Of a stretch of DNA of 64,000 nt, positions 10,690 to 21,184 are shown piece by piece. How positions within the stretch are numbered: the stretch's first letter is position 1; each line of letters starts with the position of its first letter. Origin of the DNA: Selaginella moellendorffii (taxonomy: Eukaryota > Streptophyta > Lycopodiopsida > Selaginellales > Selaginellaceae); the NCBI RefSeq assembly GCF_000143415.4, contig NW_003314334.1, positions 701,457-765,456 on the forward strand, read 5' to 3'. The notes beneath the pieces are model-generated. The model had not been told where the DNA came from. It ran no database searches and saw only the letters and a program-made list of their open reading frames with translations. A program made the position numbers and the translations under genes.

Positions 10690-12011
10690 TGCAAAAGAAC
10701 TCCGGCTGAACACGAGGATTGGCACCAAGAGCAGGAGGAGTTGTACCACGTGCCGTGAATGCCACCATCAACTGAGTTTGGTTGTTCAATTGTAAGCGCA
10801 TAGCATCAAGCAATTGTACCAACTGCTGCTCCAGAGTTGTCGCAAATGTGACTTCGGGTATCAATAGTTACCTGTCGGTTAGTCCTTTTGGATATTCTTT
10901 CCTTACTACCACGATGGCAGGAGGTCGGTATTGCTAGACCCGTTATCAGTTCCCACTTGAGCTAGTTGAGAAACTGGTCATTGACCGTGCACTTATATAG
11001 GATAAACATAAGGTAAGAACTCTTATGTGTTTTTCGCTGAGCATACTCGGCCTAGTTTGAGAAACTCCTGTCATTGGCTTGCAGTTGCTAGTATCAAGAA
11101 CCCTCGTGATCTTGAGCTTGGTCCCTCAATATCACTAGATGATAGCTTACCGTGTCTGCCAAACACTCTCACTATCATGCCCTTTGTGTTAGTCTCATTT
11201 CAGTCCTAAATGCTATTTATGGAAAGTATTTAGATTTGCTCATTTGGCATATCTACGGAATGTAGAGATTGACCTGAATACAATGGTGTTCATCCCGTGT
11301 CCAAATTCACAATCTAACGTCATTCCATATTTAGTAAGTTTCTAGCTTGTCCCAGAGAATAACTCTTGGTACTAAGGGAGGCTTGAGGTGAAAGCCCAAA
11401 GTATGTGTTCCTGAAGGGGGGGGGATATGGGGGTTCCAAATGTATAGTAGGGATAGTGGATAGGTTGGGCATGGCTAACTAACCTGAGGCATCGTCTAGC
11501 TCCCGCTTGTGTGCTTGTCCTTGTTCTGCATCTGGCTTGGGTTTAAGCCCAAGCTCCACACCATGCTAGCTGGTGGAGTACCCATGTCCTCGCATTAGGC
11601 CACCGGTATGCTGAAATAGCACCAGATTCCATATGGCTCTATTTTACGTGCTAGTCCTGGCATTGGGATGCTAGTTGCTCTAGGACTATTCTAAGTTGCT
11701 CCGGGCTTCTGTCCCTTTGCTTCTTGGGCTGTATGCTCAGGAGTTGCTCTATGGTTCAATTCCATCATTCCCTGGCTCCATGCTTGGGAGTTTAGCATTG
11801 TTCCTTTGTTCAGTGGCCCAAGGCCTCGAAACTCGGGTTCCACACCACTGTCCTTTGGACACATGGCATGTGACATGTGGCATATAACACATGGCACATG
11901 GAAGGTTTAGGTTCCGCTTCATGGTGTTATCCTATGGTAAATCACCATAGGATAAAAGGTAAAAACCACGTGTACTACAAGAGTCAAAGGAGGAGATTGT
12001 TGATCTACTAT
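10690..12011 (-). pseudogene. Element B gag N-terminus, split by a solo LTR
   Basis: The minus-strand frame reads LEQQLVQLLDAMRLQ just below 10,833 and corresponds to codons about 12 onward of gag. The codon that is TAG in A and C is CAG here. Family E LTR sequence occupies 10,838-11,979. The upstream gag codons resume at 11,980-12,011, where the expected ATG reads ATA (complement of 12,009-12,011), so the start codon is lost. Confidence 0.75.
10838..11979 (-). repeat. Solo LTR, family E (copy E1)
   Basis: A 1,142-bp LTR on the minus strand, with ends TGT...ACA on the plus strand. It is flanked by a perfect 5-bp target duplication AGAGT (10,833-10,837 and 11,980-11,984). No internal retroelement sequence is attached, so it is a solo LTR left by recombination between two LTRs. 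Its partner E2 is similar but inverted. A run of nine or more G lies near 11,417. Confidence 0.9.
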
Positions 12012-12244
12012 GAAGATGAATGGAAAAGAAAGAGCAAAAAAAGAAAAATGATAAAAAGCTACAAGGAAATGGTAAATCTAGACAATGCAAAGAGTTAGAT
12101 CTAAACTAAAATACTGAAAGGGAAGAATAAAAGAAAGGGAATGGAAAAAGCTAAATTTAGACGATGCAAAAGCTAGATTTAAACCAAAATCCCAAATTCA
12201 AGCACTCCTCAGGGACAATCAAAGCTGCCCCTCACCTCCACCAA

Positions 12245-12325
12245 TGTGAGTGCTTGGAATATAGAAAGGGAATATAGAAAATATATATATCAATTAGCCC
12301 AAAAAACCTAGCTTATATACAAGAG
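12245..12325 (-). repeat. 5' LTR of element B, inner part
   Basis: On the minus strand this is the downstream part of the LTR, ending CACTCACA at 12,245. It is cut at the AAGAG site by solo LTR E2. The remainder of the same LTR is at 13,464-13,563. Confidence 0.88.
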
Positions 12326-13463
12326 TGTAGCGCACGTGGTTTTGACCCTTTATCCTATGGTGATTTACCATAGGATAACACCACAAAGCGGAACCTAAAC
12401 CCTCTTTGTGCTACATGACAGATGCCATGTGTCACATGCCACGTGTCCAAAGGAATGTGGTGCGGAACTCGAGGTTCAGGGCCTTGGGCCATTGAATAAA
12501 GGAATGGTGCCAAACTCCCAAGCATGGAGCTAAGCAGTGATGGAACCGAACCACGGAGCAACTCCCGAACATAAAGCCCAAGGAGCAAAGGGATAGAAGC
12601 CCGGAGCAACTTGGAATAGTCCTAGAGCAACCAACATCCCAATGCCAGGACTAGCACGTAAAACGGAGCCATATGGAGTCTAGTGTTATTTCAGCATATC
12701 GGTGGCCTAACGTGAGGACATGGGTACTCCACCAGCTAGTATGGTGTGGAGCTTGGGCTTAGACCCAAGCTGGATGTAGAACAAGGATAGGCACGTAAGC
12801 GGGAGCTAGACTATGCCTTAGGTTTGGTTGGTCATGCCCAACCTACCTACTATCCCTACTATATATTTGGAGTCCCCTACCCCCCCCCACTTGAGGAACA
12901 CATGCTTTAGGCTTTCACCCCAAGCCTCCCTTAGTATCAAGAGTTAGTCTCTGGGACAAGCTTAAAACTTACTAAATATGGAATGGTGCTAGAATGCAAA
13001 TTTAGACACGGGACGAACACCATTGTGTTTAGACCAATCTCTACATTCCGTAGATATGCCAAATAAGCAAATCTAGACACTTTCCATAATTAGCATTTGG
13101 GACCAAAATGAGACTAACACAAAGGGCATGATAGCGAGGGTGTTTGGCAAACACGGTAAACTATCATCTAGCGAATATTGAGGGACCAATCTTAATATCG
13201 CGGGGGTTCTTGATACTAGCAAGTGCAAGCCAATGACTCAAGTTTCTCAAACCAGCCCGAGTATGCTCAACAACAAACACATAGGGTTTCTACCTTATGT
13301 TTATCTAATATAAGTGCATGGTCATTGACCAGTTTCTCAACTAGCTCAAGTGGGAAACTGATAACGGGTCCAACAATACCGACTTCCTGCCGTCGTGGCA
13401 GTAAGGAAAGAATATCCGAAAGGACTAGCCTAACTTTCGATACCCAAAGTCACATTCGCGACA
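12326..13463 (+). repeat. Solo LTR, family E (copy E2)
   Basis: A 1,138-bp LTR starting TGTAGCGCACG and ending TTCGCGACA. It is flanked by a perfect 5-bp duplication AAGAG (12,321-12,325 and 13,464-13,468). A TATA-like CTATATATTT lies near 12,857, roughly mid-LTR, where a promoter would be expected. It is inserted inside the 5' LTR of element B, opposite in orientation to E1. No internal element is attached. Confidence 0.92.
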
Positions 13464-13563
13464 AAGAGCGAGCGGTCCGGATTGAAACTAATCTGACGGC
13501 TACCAAAATCCCGTTACGCTAATATTAGTATATGGCATCATAGCCATACACTTGGCCCTCACA
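13464..13563 (-). repeat. 5' LTR of element B, outer part
   Basis: This is the U3 start of B's 5' LTR (complement ends CCCTCACA at 13,563). It is separated from its other half by solo LTR E2. Confidence 0.88.
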
Positions 13564-13969
13564 AGTAGTAATATATTAATGTTCATAAAAACTTATTATT
13601 TTATATTCTAAGTAAAATGCATAATTAAGTAATGTCTTGCAGTAATTATTCTCTTTTGTTTGATAAAATCTTAAGTTAAGTTTATCCCAAGTAAAAATAT
13701 AATTTTTATATAACATATTATTAATAATAGAAAATTCATTTATACTTTTTGCTGGGTCAGGTATTTTTCAACATATATTTATATTTCCAAATATTAATTT
13801 GTATTTTATATTTTATTAATAAATATTTATTCTTACTTATGCTTAGGAATATATTTTATTCTAGATATTTATATTATCAAATTTACAAGATTAGATTTTG
13901 TATTAATCTAGCATTTTTTTGCATAATTCCCTCAATTCTTCTTTCAAAATGGAATACAATATTTATTAT
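13564..13969. other. AT-rich spacer between elements B and C
   Basis: About 400 bp of strongly AT-rich sequence between the head-to-head 5' LTRs of B and C. One chance ORF (13,749-14,030) encodes only hydrophobic low-complexity sequence. I see no gene. Confidence 0.5.
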
Positions 13970-14145
13970 TGTGAGGGCCAAGTGTATAGCTACGATGCCG
14001 TATATTATTATTAGCGTAGTAGGATTTTAGTAGCCGTCGGATTGGTTTCAATCTAAACCACTCACTCTTGTATATAAGCTAAGGTTTTTGGGCTAATTGA
14101 GAGGCACATTTTCTGTATTCCCTTTCTATATTCCAAGCACTCACA
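13970..14145 (+). repeat. 5' LTR of element C
   Basis: A 176-bp LTR, TGTGAGG...CTCACA. By eye it differs from its partner 3' LTR at about 20 positions, nearly all transitions, giving roughly 11 percent divergence. TATA-like TTGTATATAAG is present. Confidence 0.92.
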
Positions 14146-14298
14146 TTGGTGGAAGTGAAGGGCAGCTTTGATTGTCCCTGAGGAGTGCTTGAATTTGGGA
14201 TTTTGGTTTAGATCTAGCTTTTTGCATTGTCTAGATCTCCCATTTCCTTCTCGCTTTTTGTCGTTTCTCTTCTTTTTGCTCTTTCTTCGTCTGTCTTC

Positions 14299-15240
14299 AT
14301 GGCAGATCAACAATCTCCTCCTTTGACTTTGGAGCAGTAGTTGGTACAATTGCTTGATGTTATGCATTTGCAATTGAACAACCAAACTCAGTTGATGGCA
14401 GTATTCACGGCACGTGGTACAACTCATCTTGTTTTTGGTGCTAACCCTCACGTTTGGCTAGAGTTCTTTCACGGGAATCCTGGGGATGATGTGTACCATT
14501 GGTTTGATCACTTCATAGTGATTGCCACATATCATTCTTGGGATGATGCTCGACGTTTGCATGAGTTTCCCACATGTCTCCAAGGGACGGTGTTGCAATG
14601 GTACAATAGTCTGCGCACAACCACTCGTGAGGATTGGAGTGTTCTCCCAAACGTCTTCAAACGTGCCTTCAGACATGCCGATGGCTGTGATGATGCCTTC
14701 CAACAATTGCATCGTCTTTGCCAAGGCCCTCTGAGTCGATGATGCAATTTGGCATTCGTTTCCGAAGTTTTTTACTTCGTGCGGAGCCAAATATGTCGGA
14801 GCGGATCAAGCTAAGAATGTTGTGGCCAGCACTTCGTCAAGATCTTGTTGGACTTGTGCATGCACTTGCTCCCACCACCCTTGACGATGCTCTTCGCTTG
14901 GCACAACGTTATGAGATGTCGCCTCTTCCACTTCTCGCTGCACGTCCTTCAGCTTCACTTCCTTTGATGGTCTTGTTCCAATGGAGGTTGATGCTGCTGC
15001 TGCTCGAGTCCAAGGACAAGGTCGAGGACGTGGTCGTGGCCATGATGTTCGCTGCTGGGCGTGTGATAAAGTTGGTCATACTTATCGGCATTGTCGGCGG
15101 TTTTCGGATTGGTAACCTCCATTTCCTGGGTGGAGACCTTGGCGTCAGCAACGTCCCGTTGGTGCTGCTGCAGTGAATGGTTTGGACACCGAGATACATT
15201 CGGGAAACGAAGAGTCACACGAGTAACGGAGGGACATTGC
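14299..15240 (+). pseudogene. Element C gag, broken
   Basis: ATG at 14,299 is followed after LTLEQ by the same TAG as in element A (14,338-14,340). The capsid-like region 14,341-14,742 is open (YHWFDHF, LQWYNSL). A frame shift near 14,735 then moves it to another frame (LLRAEPNMSERIKL). A second shift near 14,965 disrupts the path to the zinc knuckle. The knuckle, CWACDKVGHTYRHC in its own frame near 15,054, retains all four ligands, unlike element A. Confidence 0.82.
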
Positions 15241-15318
15241 GTGAATAAGTCAGGGACCCCTCCATCTTTCTTTCGGGAGTATCATCAAGGGGTTCACTCG
15301 GCACCGGTTCATCCAATG

Positions 15319-15610
15319 TTTACTTTCCAAGCTCGTTTTTATAACAAGAGATCTCCTATTATTCTCTCCGTGTTGATTGATACAGGTTCGAGTTTATCTT
15401 CTATTGCTCGACCTGTTGCCACACATTGCTGTCTACACTTGTGTCGTATGGCGGAACCAGTTTACATTCTTTATAGCAACAGCCGTACACATGCATGTGC
15501 ACTAGATGAGGTGGACCTAGTTGTGCGTATGAGCGATCTCGAGCTTGAGTTGCAGTCATTGTGGGTGGTGCCGAGTCAAGCTTTTGACCTCATTCTTGGT
15601 ATGGATTGAT
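15319..15610 (+). pseudogene. Element C protease domain
   Basis: An aspartic protease with LIDTGSSLS near 15,375 and FDLILGMD near 15,585. It ends at a TGA where Trp is expected. The overall match to element A's protease is close. Confidence 0.85.
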
Positions 15611-15859
15611 TGTAGCGCAATCATGCCATGTAATTACTTCCAAAAGTTTATATTGTCAAAGTGTGATTTTGAGGCTTCTCCCCCTTGTCTCATACTTTCT
15701 TATATTTCATCCATTCCTTTTCTTTATCCCTCTATTTTTACCTTTGCTTCCATTACTTTTATTCCCCCACTATTTCCTCCTATATTTCCATCTTGTTTTT
15801 CTCTTCCTTTTTCCAATCCCTCCAACGATCTTTGTGTTGCAGCGGTAGACCAGCTCATG

Positions 15860-17203
15860 AAGGAGTATTTTGATCTCTTTGAATTTGATCTATCATCTGG
15901 GGCCAAAATTGCCACACGTCATCCAATTCCAATCGGGGATGCTCGTCCAATCAAGGTTCCTGTTCGTCGTTAGTCACCCAAGGAGATTCGGATTTTACGT
16001 GCAAATGTCAAGGAGATGTTGGAGAAGGGTGTTATTTGGAAGTTGCGGAGTCCTTGGGCATGTGAACCTCATCTTGTGACGAAGCCTAATGGGAGTATTC
16101 ATTTCTACATTGACTATCGTCCGTTAAACGAAGTGACTATCCCAAATGTGTACCCTCTTCCTCACACTGCTGATTTCTTGGATTGTCTGGGGCGAAGTCG
16201 TTGGTTCACCAAGCTAGATCTTGCTTCTGGGTACTGGCAAGTATTGATGGCCGAAGAAGATATTCCTAAGATTGCCTTTCATACACCATTTGGTTTGTAT
16301 AAGTTCTTGGTGATGCCGTTTGGTTTGAATAATACTCTAGCAACTTTCCAGAAGATAATGGACAAGGTTCTTTGCGATATGCCGAAAGTGACTACTGACT
16401 TCATTCATGATGTCTTGATCCACTCGGAGGAGACGTGGGAGGAGCACGTTCGTGATGTTTGTAAAGCGTTGGATTGGCTACGCGATATTGGTTTAAAGCT
16501 GAAGCGGTTGAAGTGCGTGTTTGGGTCCAAGGATACAACTTATCTTAGGTACCGTATTTCTCGTGAGGGTTTGTAAGTTGATCTTGACAAACTTGTGGCT
16601 GTTCTAAAGTTCCCTACTCCGAAATGTGTGAATGATGTGCAGCGCTTCTTGGGCAAGGTGCAGTATCTCGGTCGTTTTGTGGATCATCTTTCTGATCTTA
16701 CTGCACCATTGCGAGCATTGCTGAAGTCATCAACATCATTTTTCATTTAGTCTCTGGATTGTGAGCAGGCGTTTGGGGATCTCAAAGAGTTGTTAACAAC
16801 TTCTTCGGTTTTGGTATATCCTAACTACACTCAACCTTTTATTTTGCACATGGATGCTTCTGACATTGGTTTTGGAGGTGTGTTGATGCAAGAGAGCTCA
16901 AGTGTGCTTAGTCAGCGCCATCCCATTGCGTATATAAGCCGTACATTACAACCAGCGGAAATGAACTACTCTACTACAGAGAAAGAGTGTTTAGCAACAG
17001 TTTGGGGTTTCGAAAAACTTCATACATATTTACATGGTTCTTGGACGTTACTTGAAGATGATCATGTTGCTGTTACTTCATTATTGAAGCAGAAGAACTT
17101 GGTTGGTCGTACTACTCGATGGGCTTTGAAACTTCAGATATATGATTTTGATGTTGTTCATCGCTTAGGGAGTTCTATGGCTGATGCTGATGCCCTTTCT
17201 TGA
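15860..17203 (+). pseudogene. Element C reverse transcriptase and RNase H, inactivated
   Basis: RT motifs KLDLASGYWQV (near 16,210) and MPFGLNN (near 16,313) are present. The catalytic box reads FIHDVLIHS near 16,400, with His replacing the first catalytic Asp, so polymerase activity would be lost even in an open frame. Stops at about 15,971, 16,574 and 16,748 fragment the domain. RNase H spans about 16,835-17,203 (MDASDIGFGGVL, TEKECLATVWG, ADALS) and ends at a TGA. Confidence 0.88.
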
Positions 17204-17263
17204 GCTCCTCTTCCTTCTCCATTCTCTTCTCATGTTTCTGACGAGCCTGTTGTTCCAGCCTTT

Positions 17264-18600
17264 GTGGATTTTCTAGACGAGGATTCTGTGCTGTCGGCGG
17301 TTGTTGTACTTGACATTCAGTGTCCACAAGGCGCAGAGCAAGATTTACCTTCTCTTCATGAGGTTCGCAAGGCTCAAAATATTGAGCCGTGGATTCAAAG
17401 GCTTCGAGATGGGTTTAAGAATCCTACATCACTTACTAATGACTTGCCTTTCCGGCATTTACATTCTTAATATCGCCTTGAAGACGGCCTTCTTTATTTT
17501 ATGAGGATGGATCATGATGATCATTTACGGATGGTGGTGCCTTCTATCTTTATTCCACAGTTTCTCCATGCCTACCATGATTCTCCTATTCTAAGTGGGC
17601 ATATGGGACATCGTTGTGTAACCAAGAAGCTACACAGGTCTTTCTATTAGCCGGAGATGCAACGTGATATTATTCGGTATGTGTATAGTTGCATTTGGTG
17701 CCAAGCTCGTAATACTCCCCCTCGAGCTGCAGAAGGACAGTTGGAGTCAATTGCAATTTCCCGTCCATTTGAGTTGGTGGCGTTTGATCTTATGTGACCT
17801 TTTCCACAGTTAACTGCTAGCAATGAGTATGTTATTATTGCTTTTAACTACTTGACTTGTTGGGTGGAAGTTGATGCTCTTGCTAGCGCCTCTGCAACTG
17901 CTGTTAAATACTTCCTCCTTAATCGAGTGGTGCTCCAGCATTCTTGTCCAAAGCGGATTCTTTTGGATAATGGTCCCGCATTTATGGCTGAGGCATTTCA
18001 TGTTTTGACGTCTCGGTTGGGGATATGCCACACTTTCACGAGTGTTTATCATCCACAATCATATGGTCTGGTGGAACGGCTCGTTCGGACATTCAAAGGG
18101 ATGATTGCAAAGTATGTGAACTTTTAGCATTCGGATTGGGATGGTTATTTGCCGTCTATTCGGTATGCATATGTCACAGGGGTGTAGAGTTCTATTGGTG
18201 CTTCACCATATAAACTTCTATATGGTCATGATCCAATATTACTAACGAAGCTGGGTTTACCTTTGCGATTGCCACGAGCTGCGGATGCTAGGTCATGGGA
18301 TTAGTATTTGACGAGCATTCTTCCACTTGTTCGAGTGGAGTCTGCCGAATACTTAGGCCACATACAAGTAGGACAACAATGGCGGTACAACTCCCATCAC
18401 CGTCCACCTGCGGAATACAAAGTGGATGATTTGGTGTTAGTATGTTTTCTCTATCTTATGGTACATAGTTTATCTAAGGGGCTCCTTGCACAGTAGAAAG
18501 GACCATATCAAGTGTTGTGGCAAGTTGGACCACAAGTTTATGAGGTTCAGCATAATGTCCAGTAGGCCGATCCTCCAGAGGTTGTACATGTGTAGCAGTT
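17264..18600 (+). pseudogene. Element C integrase, broken
   Basis: The linker (17,264-17,470) and the integrase zinc end (CIWCQA near 17,690) are followed by the core. The stretch 17,852-18,127 includes LLDNGPAF and LVERLVRTFK. Stops interrupt it near 17,796, 18,125 and 18,185. The GPY/F-like C-terminus near 18,430-18,560 is degraded. Confidence 0.83.
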
Positions 18601-18740
18601 GAAATGTTTCATACAAAGGATCATGAGTAGTTAATACCACCTACAAATCCGCCGATGCCTCCTCCTAACGTTCCTCCAGATCCCGGCCTGTCTACAAGAG
18701 AACCCTGATGGTCTTCCATTATTCCGAGATGAGGGGATGA

Positions 18741-18916
18741 TGTGAGGGCCAAGTGTACGGCTACGATGCCGTATGCTAATATTAGCGTAGTGGGATTTTG
18801 GTAGCTGTCGAATTGGTTTCAATCCGGACCATTCGCTCTTGTATATAAGTTAGGATTTTTGGGTTAATTGAGAGGCACATTTTATGTATTCCCTTTCTAT
18901 ATTTCAAGCACTCACA
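18741..18916 (+). repeat. 3' LTR of element C
   Basis: A 176-bp LTR, TGTGAGG...CTCACA, followed by the right copy of the flanking ATTATT repeat. Confidence 0.92.
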
Positions 18917-18921
18917 TTATT

Positions 18922-19430
18922 TTGATACTATTCCAATTTATTTTTTAATATATTAAAAAATCAAAATAATATTTTACTAATAGCACAGCATATGCTAGAC
19001 AAGTGTTATGAGGTAAAGCTTTTCAGTGCATCCTGACAATTTGGCAGTTGAGATTTGACTTTGAAATCTTTCTAGAGTCAAGAGCTAGATAGATTTGAGG
19101 CAATAACTCTGGGGACCAGGAACACAGTTTATCCTGGATGGGGATTTAGCAAGCTTTCAACATTAAATGGGAAGCAAGAACTCAACGTTTTGATAGAAAG
19201 TAAGCTAAAAAGTCTTATAATGGCATCCTAGGGAAATTTGTTATTACCCAGTAACTATGCCCCCTTGAGAAGTTAGATGTGTGCTCAGAGGTAGATTGTA
19301 ACCAGCTCTTATTCTTTCTTCCCTGTTAACGGATTTTAAGTTCAAGGAGCAAGTTAGTATTGTGGATGAAGATAAGATGCTTAATGAAGTCTTTTGACTT
19401 GATGATCGTGATTTTTTTTCATGATTGAGC
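18922..19430. other. Region without recognised gene
   Basis: An AT-rich start and then single-copy-looking sequence. No convincing ORF, motif or repeat was seen. Confidence 0.35.
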
Positions 19431-20270
19431 CTGCTAATTCCCTAGATTCATTTTGTTTTCTAACTGGCTGAGAGCTATTCGCTTTGAACTGAAAGTTACA
19501 CTCAGACAGTCTCATGGATTCACCTCGGGTTTATTGTGTTCCATGAGGCACTTGTCGGTACGAGTAAAAGAAGTCATGGTGCTACTGCTTTGTACTTCCT
19601 CAAAGAGTAACGGCATAAACGCTTTGGCTTCTTTGTGCAGTCACTCATACAACACGGATTTCCTGAAGCGGCTGGTCTCCAAGACGTGATGGTCATAGAG
19701 ATTGTGGAGGCTTTGTTAGAGGTCCTTATTTAAGTGTGAGCCATCTTTTGCAGGTCACTGGTTGACGCTACCGGGAAATGCTAGAGGATGGAGGCATCCT
19801 CCAGTCACCATTTGATGGATGTTAGTGCAGGTAAAAGAATTATTGCTAGAAACTCTTATAACTTTCTTGTGTCTTTTTTGAATTTCCAGACACTGGACAT
19901 CCGCGTTTGCTGGATACGATTGCTCTGAGAATTACTTGCGAGTGGAGACATGTTAGTTGTTCTCTTATTCTTGTTTGTCTTGCTAGCTCTCAGCTCAGAC
20001 TTGCCTAAAAGCATTGGCATACATGGAGCCAGAAAAACATCAAAGCCTTGACAAGCCCAATGGACGAGCCTTTGATGCGAAGACTGTAGGACAAAATGCT
20101 TGACACGGTTGGATACCTAATAGTGCAGAAAGCTTCATTGTACTTCGGAATTGCTCGCAGCCGTGGCATTGAAGACACCTTATATAGCCAGCTTTCAATC
20201 ACTTGCATAGATAAAAAACTAGAGTTTGCATTTAGCAAGAAAAACATACAAGAAGAGCTGCTTTCTATCT
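19430..20270 (+). pseudogene. Module R, unrecognised exon remnants (copy R1)
   Basis: This segment recurs at 35,500-36,240 and 48,400-49,200 in the same orientation. Conserved landmarks include TTCTGCAGTCACTCATAC-type sequence near 19,640, a GACACTGGA segment near 19,890 and CCTAAAAGCATTGGCATA near 20,005. The pieces look like exons of an unrecognised plus-strand gene, but no frame runs through all three copies. It always lies directly beside the C-terminal end of the minus-strand membrane protein described at 49,215-50,659. Confidence 0.4.
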
Positions 20271-20272
20271 TT

Positions 20273-20488
20273 CTACTTCTTGCTAAAGAAGGCAATGAAG
20301 AAAGCTACATTTGCACACGCAGTAGTAATGGCTCCCGTGAGATGGGCGTAGTCCGTCTCCCAATGGGAGAAAATTCCCCAAAGCAAAGATGACACAAGAG
20401 AAAACAGTGAGAACCCGAAGTACAGATGTGAACGTGGAAAATCAAGCTGAAGAACTCCACGCAGGCCAAGAGGAAAGGCTGATGCTAC
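20273..20488 (-). pseudogene. R-linked membrane protein, C-terminal fragment
   Basis: The minus-strand frame matches the last membrane spans of the protein at 49,215-50,659 ([29 protein letters not shown]). Homology stops abruptly at about 20,488, where PPR-DYW sequence begins on the opposite strand. Only about 70 codons remain. Confidence 0.7.
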
Positions 20489-20699
20489 GTTCCCGACACG
20501 GAGGAGATCTTTCATGACGTTGGCGAGGAGCAAAAGGAGGAGCTGTTGCAAAAAGATGGCTGTGGCTTTTGGATTGATCTCGTCGCTGAGGAACTTGCGG
20601 GTGTGTGGGGATTGCCACTCGGCTATCAAGTCTGTATCCAAGGTGGTGGTATCTATAACCGTGAGAGATGCTAACCGGTTCCATCACATGCAGAAACAA
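20489..20699 (+). pseudogene. PPR DYW-domain fragment lacking the catalytic HxE
   Basis: DYW domains are cytidine-deaminase-like modules that carry out C-to-U RNA editing in plant organelles. The fragment starts with [20 protein letters not shown], a typical E+/DYW entry. It continues in another frame with MAVAFGLIS and [13 protein letters not shown], then [11 protein letters not shown]. The zinc-ligand part CGDCH is retained. The HSEK stretch with the catalytic glutamate is deleted at about 20,555, out of frame, as is the usual spacer before NLRVCGDCH. It ends before the C-terminal Asp-Tyr-Trp. It could be the lost tail of one of the PPR pseudogenes here. Confidence 0.85.
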
Positions 20700-20709
20700 C
20701 AAAAAGAAT

Positions 20710-21130
20710 GATCAGAAAAAAGGAGAAGCGAAAGCCTACCTTTAGAGCTTCAGCTCCCTTCCTTCTGGTATAACAAAACTCAAAGGAATGGAAGGAAAAA
20801 TGGCAGGAACACTTCCTGTGCAGCTCAAGCTCCCGGCTCTTGAGCTGCTCCAAGACGTAGCTACTAGATCGAAAACGGCCAAGATCTCCACAAATAAAGC
20901 TAGATTGGAAAAAGGATATATACATCATTTGAGAGGCGATGTGTCCAGTCAGCTCAATCTGCGCGCGAGCTGCTTGCCGACCATTACAAAAAGTTCGCGC
21001 TTGGTTTTATCTTTAAATATCACTAAAAGATTTGTGGTCGCTATTGCGTTTCTAGCTATATGGATTCGAGAACGAAAACAGCCTTCACTGTCTCCGAGAT
21101 CTTTTCTGAAAAGCTATTTGTTCTAAGATG
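20710..21130 (+). pseudogene. Module S, conserved ORF of unknown function
   Basis: The ORF 20,788-21,126 (112 codons) starts MEGKMAGTLPVQLKLPALEL and includes a Lys/Arg-rich stretch. A near-identical copy lies inverted at 63,518-63,835 with small in-frame deletions. I recognise no family. Retention of the frame in two copies is weak evidence for coding. It follows the DYW fragment in both places. Confidence 0.35.
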
Positions 21131-21184
21131 AAAGAAAACCAAACACTAGTGTATTTAAATTATAGCCCTTTAAAGAGGTGTTTC

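Larger units (their letters stand above)
9099..13563 (-). mobile_element. Ty3/gypsy retrotransposon B, internally deleted and invaded
   Basis: This is the same family as A and C, on the opposite strand. Its 3' LTR is at 9,099-9,275 and its 5' LTR is split (12,245-12,325 and 13,464-13,563). The internal part keeps integrase and the first codons of gag. It lacks the rest of gag, protease, RT and RNase H, because gag sequence joins directly to the RNase H/integrase linker near 10,685. Two solo LTRs of family E (10,838-11,979 and 12,326-13,463) are inserted in its gag and 5' LTR. Removing them restores colinearity with A and C. No matching target duplication was found (ACTGT against AGTAG). Confidence 0.9.
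13970..18916 (+). mobile_element. Ty3/gypsy retrotransposon C (short LTRs)
   Basis: A full-length, decayed member of the same family as A and B. It is about 4.95 kb with 176-bp LTRs at each end, gag, protease, RT, RNase H and integrase. The insertion is flanked by ATTATT on both sides (13,965-13,970 and 18,916-18,921), overlapping the LTR ends by one base. This is compatible with a 5-bp target duplication. A purine tract at 18,726-18,740 precedes the 3' LTR. Stops near 15,971, 16,574, 16,748 and 17,201 and a mutated RT active site show that it cannot transpose alone. Confidence 0.93.

Noticed and set aside
10838-13463. A 2.6-kb DNA transposon with 1.1-kb terminal inverted repeats
   Set aside because: The centre is gypsy B leader and LTR, and each arm has its own distinct 5-bp target duplication. 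Two solo LTRs explain it better.
20096-20392. Plus-strand ORF in module R with IARSRGIEDT as a protein gene
   Set aside because: It runs into the antisense membrane protein tail, and the frame is not kept in the 36-kb copy.
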